A stretch of DNA of 34,007 nt from Campylobacterales bacterium (GTDB lineage: Bacteria > Campylobacterota > Campylobacteria > Campylobacterales > QNZT01). The DNA lies in the NCBI GenBank assembly GCA_027055005.1, contig JALUNR010000101.1, forward strand, positions 1 through 34,007, in the 5' to 3' direction. The translations under genes and the position numbers were made by a program. Under the pieces are notes generated by a model. It was not told where the DNA came from, ran no database searches, and saw only the letters and a program-made list of their open reading frames with translations. Below, in pieces: positions 1 through 7,228 of the stretch. The first letter of the stretch is position 1. The number at the start of each line of letters is the position of its first letter.

Positions 1-81
1 CTCCCCAGTGCAACACCTACCCTCACACCCCTCACATGCACTTGCATCAAAGGCAAACTTAAATCCATCTTTTTTTATCAT
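1..81 (-). CDS. YkgJ-family cysteine-cluster protein, N-terminal fragment
   Basis: The first 27 codons of a minus-strand gene run off the left edge of the window. The peptide starts MIKKDGFKFAFDASACEGCE and continues GRCCTGE. This gives a Cys-x-x-Cys-x-x-x-Cys-Cys cluster close to the N-terminus, the hallmark of the YkgJ/UPF0153 family of putative Fe or Zn-binding proteins. The ATG at 81-79 overlaps the TGA of the upstream methyltransferase gene (ATGA), which points to translational coupling. Another in-frame ATG exists at 90, but the overlapping start fits the pattern of this operon better. It is the third gene after rpe and trmN6. Its biochemical role is not known to me beyond metal binding. 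Confidence 0.7.
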   Translation of the reverse strand, partial: MIKKDGFKFAFDASACEGCEGRCCTGE

Positions 82-779
82 ATCTTGCATTTTATACTAT
101 AAGTTCTTGTTTTTTCATATATTTTCTTAACTTCTTCGCTAAACTCTCCATCTTTTGTAGCTATAAGAGGTGGAAGTATTTTTGTAACTGAGTTTGAACT
201 AAGACGAGAGTGAATAAAAACTAAGTGTGACTGTTTTTTCTCACTTCCATGAACAAATCTCACATCCTCCACAGCTAACTTTTGAGCTTTTAAAAGCTCA
301 AAAATCTTTCCTATCTGTTTACTATCGTAACAAAAGATAAGATGACCTCTTGGACTTAGTAGTTTTTTTGATTTTTTTATAAATTCTTCTAACTTTAAAC
401 TATCTTCATATCGAGCTATTTTTAACTTTTCATTTTCACTTTTTATCACATCTTCATGATAATAAGGAGGATTTGAAATGATAAAATCAAACTTTTTTTT
501 AAACTCAAATTCTAAAAAATCTCCTTGTTTTGCATCGACCTCTAAATTATTTATTTTTGCATTTTGCAAAGTTAAAAAAGTTGAGTTTTTTTGTATATCT
601 ATGCTAGTTAGATTTACTCTAAAATCTCTAGCTACCAAAAGCCCAAGTATTCCACAACCACTACCAACATCTAGAACATCACCTTTAACAGAAAACTTAG
701 AAATAAAATCATAAAGATAGTGAGTATCAGAGTTAAACAAAAAACCATCTTCTTCTTGATATAATAATAATTCATTCAT
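78..779 (-). CDS. trmN6: tRNA1(Val) adenine-37 N6-methyltransferase-like (TrmN6/YfiC)
   Basis: This 233-residue protein is a class I SAM-dependent methyltransferase. The SAM-binding glycine loop DVGSGCG is at residues 37-43, an acidic residue that would contact the ribose is at D61, and the amino-methyltransferase motif NPPY is at 103-106. The NPPY motif with this length and layout matches the YfiC/TrmN6 family, which methylates N6 of A37 in tRNA1(Val). Other NPPY methyltransferases (for example HemK/PrmC or RsmC types) share the motif, so the exact substrate is inferred. The ATG (779-777) overlaps the rpe TGA (778-776), and the stop overlaps the next gene's ATG, so rpe, trmN6 and the cysteine-cluster gene form one tight operon. 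Confidence 0.78.
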   Translation of the reverse strand: MNELLLYQEEDGFLFNSDTHYLYDFISKFSVKGDVLDVGSGCGILGLLVARDFRVNLTSIDIQKNSTFLTLQNAKINNLEVDAKQGDFLEFEFKKKFDFIISNPPYYHEDVIKSENEKLKIARYEDSLKLEEFIKKSKKLLSPRGHLIFCYDSKQIGKIFELLKAQKLAVEDVRFVHGSEKKQSHLVFIHSRLSSNSVTKILPPLIATKDGEFSEEVKKIYEKTRTYSIKCKI

Positions 780-1429
780 AAAATGGGTTTGCCCTTTAAG
801 CTTTCTATTGCCTCTTTATAATCCTCACTTCCATAAACATAACTACCCGCGACAACGATATCAACTCCTGCTTCTTTTAATAAAGATATATTTTCATCAT
901 TTACTCCACCATCTACTTCTATAAGACATGAAGGATTGTAGAGTTTAATAAGTTCTTTTAATTCTTCTGCTTTAGGTATAACATTTTGTATAAACTTTTG
1001 TCCTCCAAAACCAGGGTTAACACTCATCAAAAGCACCATATCTAAATCTGCTATTAGATATTTAATCAAACTTGGTGGTGTGTGAGGATTTAGTACAACT
1101 CCTGCTTTTATACCTAACGATTTTATCTTTTGAATAAGTCTATGAGGGTGTTTCTCCTCTTCAATATGAAATGTTATGTATTTTGGTTTTAGAGGAGCAA
1201 ATAGATCTACAAAGAAAGTATTATTTTCTACCATAAGGTGTATATCAAGTGGTTTTGTAGCTACTTTTGCAACTGTATTTACTACTACTGGTCCTATGGT
1301 TAGATTTGGTACAAAGTGTCCATCCATAATATCTACATGAACTAAATCACAACCTCCATCACATATTGCTTTTACTTCCTCATTTAACTTTCCAAAATCA
1401 GCTGATAATATACTTGGAGCTACTTGCAT
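776..1429 (-). CDS. rpe: Ribulose-phosphate 3-epimerase
   Basis: This 217-residue TIM-barrel enzyme interconverts D-ribulose 5-phosphate and D-xylulose 5-phosphate in the pentose phosphate pathway. All family landmarks are visible: APSILSADF near the N-terminus with S7, HVDIMDGHFVPN at 31-42 (metal ligands H31 and D33, the latter catalytic), DIHLMVE with H64, MSVNPGFGGQKF at 135-146, and EVDGGV with the second catalytic D173. Length is normal for the family. It is the first gene of a minus-strand operon. Its ATG has an AAGG Shine-Dalgarno about 8 bases upstream, and an extended -10 (TGCTAAGAT) lies at 1460-1452, which would give a very short leader. Confidence 0.96.
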   Translation of the reverse strand: MQVAPSILSADFGKLNEEVKAICDGGCDLVHVDIMDGHFVPNLTIGPVVVNTVAKVATKPLDIHLMVENNTFFVDLFAPLKPKYITFHIEEEKHPHRLIQKIKSLGIKAGVVLNPHTPPSLIKYLIADLDMVLLMSVNPGFGGQKFIQNVIPKAEELKELIKLYNPSCLIEVDGGVNDENISLLKEAGVDIVVAGSYVYGSEDYKEAIESLKGKPIL

Positions 1430-1444
1430 GAAAAACCTTTTTTT

Positions 1445-1453
1445 TGATATAAT
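1445..1453 (+). promoter_or_regulatory. Extended -10 promoter of the NlpC/P60 gene
   Basis: TGATATAAT, a perfect TATAAT hexamer (1448-1453) with the TGn extension, follows a run of eight T. This is the usual form of sigma-70 promoters in Campylobacterota, which often lack a -35 box. Transcription should start about 7 bases after the hexamer, which is at or next to the A of the ATG at 1460. The mRNA may therefore be leaderless. Confidence 0.5.
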
Positions 1454-1460
1454 CTTAGCA
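1452..1460 (-). promoter_or_regulatory. Extended -10 promoter of the rpe operon
   Basis: Read on the minus strand this is TGCTAAGAT (hexamer 1457-1452). Transcription would start near 1445, leaving a leader of about 16 bases that contains the AAGG ribosome-binding site of rpe. It overlaps the plus-strand -10 by two bases, so the two promoters face apart from essentially the same site. Confidence 0.4.
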
Positions 1461-1918
1461 TGAAAAGTTTATTATTAGTTTTTTTTAGTTGTATGTTTTT
1501 ATATGCAGACTCTTTTAATGTCATATCTATCGCAAAAAGTAAACTTGGTTCACCATATGAATATGGACAAAGCGGGGACAATAGTTTTGATTGTTCAGGT
1601 TTTGTTTACTATGTGTATCATAAAAGATTAGGTTACAATATACCTAGAACTGCAAAAGCTCAGTCAGAAATAAATACTAATAAAATTTTTGATAAAAAAA
1701 GCTTAAAAATTGGTGATTTAGTTTTTTTTGATACAAGTGATAGAGGCTATGTAAACCACTCAGGAATATATATAGGAAATATGAAGTTTATTCACTCATC
1801 TAGTGGGAAAGCCTATCAAGTAACTATTTCGCCACTTGATAGGGGATTTTATAAAAATAGATTTTTGTGGGCTATTAGACTAAAACAAATAAGAACTAAA
1901 AAATTTAGTAAGAATTAA
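1460..1918 (+). CDS. Secreted NlpC/P60-family peptidase
   Basis: This 152-residue cell-wall hydrolase candidate has an N-terminal signal peptide (about residues 1-16; hydrophobic LLLVFFSCMFLYA, then D). A single NlpC/P60 domain follows, with the catalytic triad visible as C45 (FDCSGF), H100 (NHSGIYIG) and a polar third residue at H112 (FIHSSS). Enzymes of this family cleave D-gamma-glutamyl-meso-diaminopimelate or related bonds in peptidoglycan. The FFSC at residues 8-11 is a poor lipobox, so export by signal peptidase I is more likely than lipidation. It is the only plus-strand gene in the window. No Shine-Dalgarno is seen upstream of the ATG, and the -10 box ends 6 bases before it. Its stop codon abuts the stop of the convergent neighbour with no gap. 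Confidence 0.9.
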   Translation: MKSLLLVFFSCMFLYADSFNVISIAKSKLGSPYEYGQSGDNSFDCSGFVYYVYHKRLGYNIPRTAKAQSEINTNKIFDKKSLKIGDLVFFDTSDRGYVNHSGIYIGNMKFIHSSSGKAYQVTISPLDRGFYKNRFLWAIRLKQIRTKKFSKN

Positions 1919-2623
1919 CTATCTTATATCCAACTCTCTTATGATACTGTCTATTTCATCTATTTTTGAGCTTTCTTCACTTGATAAGATGGAGTTTAGA
2001 CTTATTAAATTGTCATCTTTTTTTACTGGTTTTACTTCCTCTACTTGTGCTTCTATTATTTGTGCAGGTTCTTTTTGTATGTTAGGTTGTTTTGATTCTT
2101 GTTTGGGTTGTACCATAATAGTATTATTTATTTGAGGAGACATTTTTTCTCCTACTTCTTTTGTTATTGTTTTATTTGTTTTAAATTCAAAAAGTTCATT
2201 TTTTTCTTTTTCTAAATCTGCTTTCATTTTTTCTACTTTTTTGAACTCATTTGCAAGATCTACTTGGAAAGATTTTAATTTTTCTTCAAATTTTGATTGA
2301 GTATCTAAAAGTGTGGTATAAACTTCTTCATCTGCTATTTTTAACATAATAGTTTCTATTGAAACTTCTTTACCATCTTTTAACACTATCAAAGGTGGAT
2401 TTTGTTCATCTCTCATATCTAAAACTGAAACAAATAAAAACTTACTATTATCTTCAAATATTAACTCTATTGAGTTTCCTAAAACTTTATATTTTGTATT
2501 TTTTATGTCAAATTTATAATAAACTCTATCTTCAGGTCTAGTATAAACTTTAACTGTACTACTTGCATGAGGTTTTGAGATCAGCTCTATAACACCTTTG
2601 TTATAAACTACATTTTTTTGCAT
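1919..2623 (-). CDS. Small coiled-coil protein with a possible BapA-prefix-like N-terminal domain
   Basis: I do not recognise this 234-residue protein with certainty. It has no signal peptide and no membrane segment. Residues 1-95 look like a compact beta domain (YYKFDIKNTKYKVLGNSIEL, then a DNSKFLFVSVLDM and NPPLIVLKDGKEV pattern). That alternation resembles the 'prefix' domain at the N-terminus of giant type I-secreted adhesins of the BapA type. Residues about 105-150 are a charged coiled coil (KFEEKLKSF...VEKMKADLEKEKNELFEF). A Gln/Glu/Lys-rich linker follows, then an acidic amphipathic tail ending IDSIIRELDIR. An AAGGA ribosome-binding site sits 6 bases before the ATG. It reads in the same direction as tamB after a 79-bp gap. 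The adhesin connection is inference; the protein could equally be an unrelated cytoplasmic scaffold. Confidence 0.55.
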   Translation of the reverse strand: MQKNVVYNKGVIELISKPHASSTVKVYTRPEDRVYYKFDIKNTKYKVLGNSIELIFEDNSKFLFVSVLDMRDEQNPPLIVLKDGKEVSIETIMLKIADEEVYTTLLDTQSKFEEKLKSFQVDLANEFKKVEKMKADLEKEKNELFEFKTNKTITKEVGEKMSPQINNTIMVQPKQESKQPNIQKEPAQIIEAQVEEVKPVKKDDNLISLNSILSSEESSKIDEIDSIIRELDIR

Positions 2624-2649
2624 TTTTTATCCTTTTATGAAATAATTTT

Positions 2650-2655
2650 AATATA
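2650..2655 (-). promoter_or_regulatory. Possible -10 box upstream of the coiled-coil protein gene
   Basis: TATATT on the minus strand lies 26 bases before the ATG, in the 79-bp AT-rich gap after tamB. There is no convincing -35 box. The gap contains no hairpin followed by a T run that would terminate tamB transcription, so read-through from tamB is also possible. Confidence 0.25.
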
Positions 2656-2702
2656 AATCGACAAAAACGAGAATTACTTTAATTTTTTTTACAAATTTTT
2701 TA

Positions 2703-5504
2703 TTATTTTTCATTTTTATAAATAATATCTATCCCACTCGACTCTGGAGAAAAGGTAAAGTCTGTCTCTATATGATTTGTATTTTTATATCTTACTTTTA
2801 TAGTTTGAATAATATCATTTTGATAAATAATAGTTGTTCTTTTACCAAATTTTTTTTCTACTTCAAAACCTATTTTACCCTCTTTTGTAGTCGTTAAATC
2901 TACTCTATCAAGTTTTACTCCTAAGTTATTTGCTAACTCTTTTGCGATAGAGCTTCCAAAGATAGATAAAGCTGGATTTTGGTTTGAATTTGAGTTAGTT
3001 AGAGATGATGCTTTTGTATTGAAAAGTAATACTGATAATATATCATTTTGAGTCATATAAGGTGTTGAGGTAAAATTAAATATTGGAGAATCTAACTTTC
3101 CTCCTATCAAAATAGTTATATGATAAGGATCTCTTATATAATATGCTTTTAGATTTAAGTATGGATTTATCATATTACCATCAAATAATAAATCACTCTT
3201 ACCTATCTCAAACTTTTTATTTTCCATAAAATAAGTACCATCTATAATATTTACAACACCCATAAGTTGTAAAGATTTTTTATAATCTTTTAACAGAGTT
3301 AAGTCTAGTTTTAAATTTATTGAATTTTTACCCAAAATATATTTTATTTTATTGGCAGCAATTATATTTATAAAAATTTTATTATTTGTTACTATTTTAT
3401 TATGTTTTTTATTTAAAAAAATTATATCACTATCATCTATGTCATGAGATTTTTTTACCTTATACATAACTTTTCCATCCAGTAGCTTTATACTCCCTTT
3501 TAAAAATGATGAAGTTTTTGTTGCACTATATAAAAGATTGATATTTAAGTGTAGTTTAGCTTCGGGTTGATTTAAGTAATAATTATGAGATGATATAGTT
3601 AAATTCGTATTATCAGATAAATCACCATTTATAGATATAGCATCATTTAATAAAAAATTTATTTTAACACTATCTTTCAAAAAAGTTATAGTGGAAAGGC
3701 TTGATGCAAAAATTTGTCTATATCTATCTAAAATATATGCCGATGCTCTGTAATCATTGATACTTAAAACATTATCTTGAAAATCTGCATCTAGTAGTGC
3801 ATTTTCTATATAAAAAAACTTATTTTTTGAATAATTTACTAAAAACCATTTTGCATTTGTCTGAAAATCATACTTATTATCTTTATAATTTCCTATAACA
3901 TTTACTTCACCATCTATTCCTAAAGGTTGATGAATATAAATATTTTGCATCATTTCATCAAATATTTTTATATTAGTAAATCCTATATTGTACTCATACT
4001 TTTTAGGATTTCCTTTAAAGTTTGCTTTTAAGTTTTGTGTATTTATAGTAGTATTAAAATCACTATTTAAAGTATTATAATTTGCTAAAATATTAAAGTA
4101 TTTTGATTTCAAATCTATTTTTAAACTATTTTTTCTCTTTTTTGTATTTAAAAATATAGGAAATATATTTTTACTAACAAGATTTTTATCAAACTCTTTT
4201 ATTCTTGAATTATTTGCTTTTAAAATAGTGTTATTAGTTGAATTTTTTCTTATATTATAAGTACCATTTATATCCACTACATCAGAAAATACTCTATAAT
4301 CAATAATAGTTTTATCTATGTTTTTATAATCCAAGTTAGTTTTTGCATCTATATAAAATTTTGAATTAGTTATATATTTATCAAAATTTGGGATAAATTC
4401 TTTAACTAAAAACTCTTTAGAAGTAAGTGTTATTTTTGGTTTTTGGTATGAAGTATTTGAATCATAAACTACATCTAAATCTTGACTTTTTAGTTTTGCA
4501 AATACACCATCTATGTTTCCTAAAAAGTTGATTTTACTATCTTTTAACATTTTTGTTATATTTGCATCGAGGTCTCTAAAGTTATTTAGCTTTGCTTGAC
4601 CTAAATAGTGTAAACCCCTGCCCTTTTTATAGTAAAAATCACCATTTATATTAATCTTTTTAGCATATTTTGATGTTGCTTGTATATTAGATTTAAAATG
4701 CAAATCCAAATCTTTAAATGCAAACTCTGCATGTGCAGTAAGTTTTGTGATAGCTAGTTTTAAAAACTTAAAATCTTTGTCAAAAAGTTTTGGAGAAGTT
4801 GTACTAAGATCTCCTATAAGTTTATCTTTGTCTATTTTTAATACCACATTAACTGGATTTAGTGAGTTAAAATTCATATCTTTTATAAATTTTTTAAAAT
4901 ATTTATTATTTAGTTTTACTTTTACTTTTGAGTAGAAAATATTGTTTTTTAAACTTCCCTTTGATTTTAGTGTCCATATATTTGTAGATATATCAAAGTT
5001 TAAATCTTTTGCATTTATCATCTTTCCATCATTGGTACTAATATTATTTAATTTTAAAATAATTTTATTTATATTATATTTTCCTTTTTTATATGGTAAA
5101 AAATCTAAGTAAACATTGTGAAGTGATACACCTAAGTTAAAATCTGTATTAGTTGAAGAACTACTATTTTTATCTATACTTTTAATAAAAAAAATAGAAT
5201 TTTTTATATTTATTTTCTTTATTTTTAACAAATCTACCTCTATTTTCCCACCCAATAATTTAAAAAGATTAAAATTTATATCAGCATCTTTAGCTATTTG
5301 TTTATCTTTAAAACTCAAATCTTTGATATGTATATTTGTTAAAACATTTCCTGAAATATCTTTATATGTTAAACCTGTACTTTGAGTTACTTTATTTGCT
5401 AAAAATGATAATGTTCTAGGATTTGCCAATAAAAATATAACTATCACTAAAGATATGATGATAAATTCTATGAAATGAAAAAGATTTATAGTTTTTCTTT
5501 TCAA
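2703..5504 (-). CDS. tamB: TamB-like translocation and assembly module protein (AsmA-like superfamily)
   Basis: This 933-residue envelope protein has one N-terminal membrane anchor (about residues 11-27, EFIIISLVIVIFLLA). A long, weakly conserved beta-rich body would form the hydrophobic groove that spans the periplasm. The C-terminal TamB (DUF490) domain shows the family's signature: GGKLDSPIFNFTSTPY, then NDILSVLLFNTKASSL (about 805-835), then the amphipathic region ending at NEK. TamB works with the barrel TamA in outer-membrane assembly or phospholipid transport. It is shorter than the E. coli protein (about 1260 residues). The start is TTG at 5504-5502, overlapping the tamA TGA as TTGA; no better start is nearby. 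Pairing with tamA directly upstream strongly supports the call. Confidence 0.88.
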   Translation of the reverse strand: MKRKTINLFHFIEFIIISLVIVIFLLANPRTLSFLANKVTQSTGLTYKDISGNVLTNIHIKDLSFKDKQIAKDADINFNLFKLLGGKIEVDLLKIKKINIKNSIFFIKSIDKNSSSSTNTDFNLGVSLHNVYLDFLPYKKGKYNINKIILKLNNISTNDGKMINAKDLNFDISTNIWTLKSKGSLKNNIFYSKVKVKLNNKYFKKFIKDMNFNSLNPVNVVLKIDKDKLIGDLSTTSPKLFDKDFKFLKLAITKLTAHAEFAFKDLDLHFKSNIQATSKYAKKININGDFYYKKGRGLHYLGQAKLNNFRDLDANITKMLKDSKINFLGNIDGVFAKLKSQDLDVVYDSNTSYQKPKITLTSKEFLVKEFIPNFDKYITNSKFYIDAKTNLDYKNIDKTIIDYRVFSDVVDINGTYNIRKNSTNNTILKANNSRIKEFDKNLVSKNIFPIFLNTKKRKNSLKIDLKSKYFNILANYNTLNSDFNTTINTQNLKANFKGNPKKYEYNIGFTNIKIFDEMMQNIYIHQPLGIDGEVNVIGNYKDNKYDFQTNAKWFLVNYSKNKFFYIENALLDADFQDNVLSINDYRASAYILDRYRQIFASSLSTITFLKDSVKINFLLNDAISINGDLSDNTNLTISSHNYYLNQPEAKLHLNINLLYSATKTSSFLKGSIKLLDGKVMYKVKKSHDIDDSDIIFLNKKHNKIVTNNKIFINIIAANKIKYILGKNSINLKLDLTLLKDYKKSLQLMGVVNIIDGTYFMENKKFEIGKSDLLFDGNMINPYLNLKAYYIRDPYHITILIGGKLDSPIFNFTSTPYMTQNDILSVLLFNTKASSLTNSNSNQNPALSIFGSSIAKELANNLGVKLDRVDLTTTKEGKIGFEVEKKFGKRTTIIYQNDIIQTIKVRYKNTNHIETDFTFSPESSGIDIIYKNEK

Positions 5505-7228
5505 AAAGATTGTCCTATTTGAAAATGTATAGCATAAATAGAACTATCTTTTGCATTGACACCATATTCAAGCTTTAAAGGACCTATTTCACTGTTATAT
5601 ATAAGTCCTATTCCATAACTATGGATAAAATCAAGGTTAAACTCATTTTCTTTTATACTAAGCATAGTTGCATCCCAAAAGATACTTCCTGAAATTTTTT
5701 TCCATATAGGATGAGTTATCTCTAAAGAGTTATCAACTATGGTTTTTGCACCCATATCATCACAACCACTATCAAATGCCCCTAACCTATTGTAAGCATA
5801 GGCACGATTACTAAAAGCTCCTCCTGCAAAAAATAGTTTTGATTCAGGGAGATGCTTTTTAAACTCTTTTATCAAACCAACTTTTGCTTTTCCAGCTATT
5901 GTAAAATCATAAATAGTTTTTATAGCTCTACCCTCTAAAAATAGTTTTGAATATGATGTAGATGAAGCTAGATAAGTTAACCCACTTTCAAAATATCCTG
6001 AAATATAAATACCATTTTTAGGATCTATTTTAGAATCTCTGTTATCAATAATAGCTTTTATATAAGGAGATAAAAGGATAAAATTACCTCCTCTTATATT
6101 ACATGCAGTGCTATCATATTTTGTTATATTTATTCTTTCAAAATTCACACCTGCATCTATGGAAATAATATCAATATCTTTCAAAAAATGTACCCTATCA
6201 GCCAATTTTTTTTCATCAAACTTATCATAAGATATTTTTGAAAGAAGCAAGTCATTTTTCAAATCAATATATCTTTTAAAAAAAGGTTCTTTTACAAAGG
6301 CTGGAAAAAAAAATGTATTTTTAAAATATTGTTCATTTTTAGAAAACTTCATATCAAATCCAAGTTTTTTTGCTCCTCCATAAAAATCTCTCTGTTCCCA
6401 ACCAAAAATAATCCTTGGTCCATACTTTGTTTCATAACCAACACCTATGGTCCGTTTAATAAGAGCTTGTTTTTTTGTAGTTGCAATCTTTATATCAATC
6501 CTATTCCCAAAATTTTTTTGATTAATATTGATAGTATCAAAAGTATTTAATCCCAAAATAGTTTCATAACTTTTTACTATCTTTTTAGAACTATATTTAT
6601 CACCTTTTTTAAAATACAATCTTGATAAAATAACTTTTTTAGGTATGTCTTTTTGTGTATTTACCTCTATGTTTCCAAATATACACTTTTTATTTTTTTT
6701 GATATCATACACAAGGTTACAACTATACTTTTTCAAGTCAATATAAGCTTTTGTAACTCTATTTGCATTACAATATCCATCATTTAAAAGTTTTTTCTTT
6801 ATACTTTTTCTTATACCAATAAATTTTTTAACTATAAATCTATCACCCTTTTTAAAAGTAATTAGCTTTTGTATATCGTTATCACATTTTAAAACAATAT
6901 TAGTAACTACTAAAGGTTTATTTTCTTTTATTAAAAATTTTATATTTTTTTTATCTTGTTTAACTCTTATAGATACTTTATAAAAACCTTCACTTTTATA
7001 TAGATTTATCAAACTATCTTTTAAAGGTTGTATAATTTTTTTATTTATCTTTGGCTTTGCATCTTTGTAAAATTCAAACCATGCTTTTTCCACTACTAAG
7101 TTTAGATTTTCTTCAATAAAACTTTTACTCAGGGATTTATTTCCTATAAAAACAACATTTTTTATGGGTTCTTTTGCAAATAGTGAAGTAACAATAAAAA
7201 AAGTAACAATCAAGTACTTAATAAACAT
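5501..7228 (-). CDS. tamA: TamA-like outer-membrane Omp85 protein
   Basis: This 575-residue protein has a signal peptide (about 1-18, ending SLFA). Three POTRA-like segments follow (about 20-260; for example IKNVVFIGNKSLSK, PLVVTNIVLKCDNDIQKLIT and KCIFGNIEVN). The rest is a C-terminal beta barrel. Omp85 landmarks are the glycine-rich segment FFAGGAFSNRAY (466-477), IGPLKLEYGV near the end, and a C-terminal aromatic residue (IGQSF), the outer-membrane targeting signature. The usual (V/I)RG(F/Y) motif reads NRAY here, with Ala for Gly. The layout of few POTRA domains and immediate overlap with tamB identifies it as TamA rather than BamA. Its ATG follows the polA stop directly (TAAATG). Confidence 0.85.
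   Translation of the reverse strand: MFIKYLIVTFFIVTSLFAKEPIKNVVFIGNKSLSKSFIEENLNLVVEKAWFEFYKDAKPKINKKIIQPLKDSLINLYKSEGFYKVSIRVKQDKKNIKFLIKENKPLVVTNIVLKCDNDIQKLITFKKGDRFIVKKFIGIRKSIKKKLLNDGYCNANRVTKAYIDLKKYSCNLVYDIKKNKKCIFGNIEVNTQKDIPKKVILSRLYFKKGDKYSSKKIVKSYETILGLNTFDTININQKNFGNRIDIKIATTKKQALIKRTIGVGYETKYGPRIIFGWEQRDFYGGAKKLGFDMKFSKNEQYFKNTFFFPAFVKEPFFKRYIDLKNDLLLSKISYDKFDEKKLADRVHFLKDIDIISIDAGVNFERINITKYDSTACNIRGGNFILLSPYIKAIIDNRDSKIDPKNGIYISGYFESGLTYLASSTSYSKLFLEGRAIKTIYDFTIAGKAKVGLIKEFKKHLPESKLFFAGGAFSNRAYAYNRLGAFDSGCDDMGAKTIVDNSLEITHPIWKKISGSIFWDATMLSIKENEFNLDFIHSYGIGLIYNSEIGPLKLEYGVNAKDSSIYAIHFQIGQSF

Noticed and set aside
478..714. Plus-strand ORF of 78 codons opposite trmN6
   Set aside because: Fully antisense to a gene with intact SAM-binding and NPPY motifs; no ribosome-binding site and no known domain.
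1460..1510. NlpC/P60 protein as a lipoprotein
   Set aside because: FFSC has bulky Phe at both -3 and -2 of the would-be lipobox, and a normal signal peptidase I site (LYA before D) follows.
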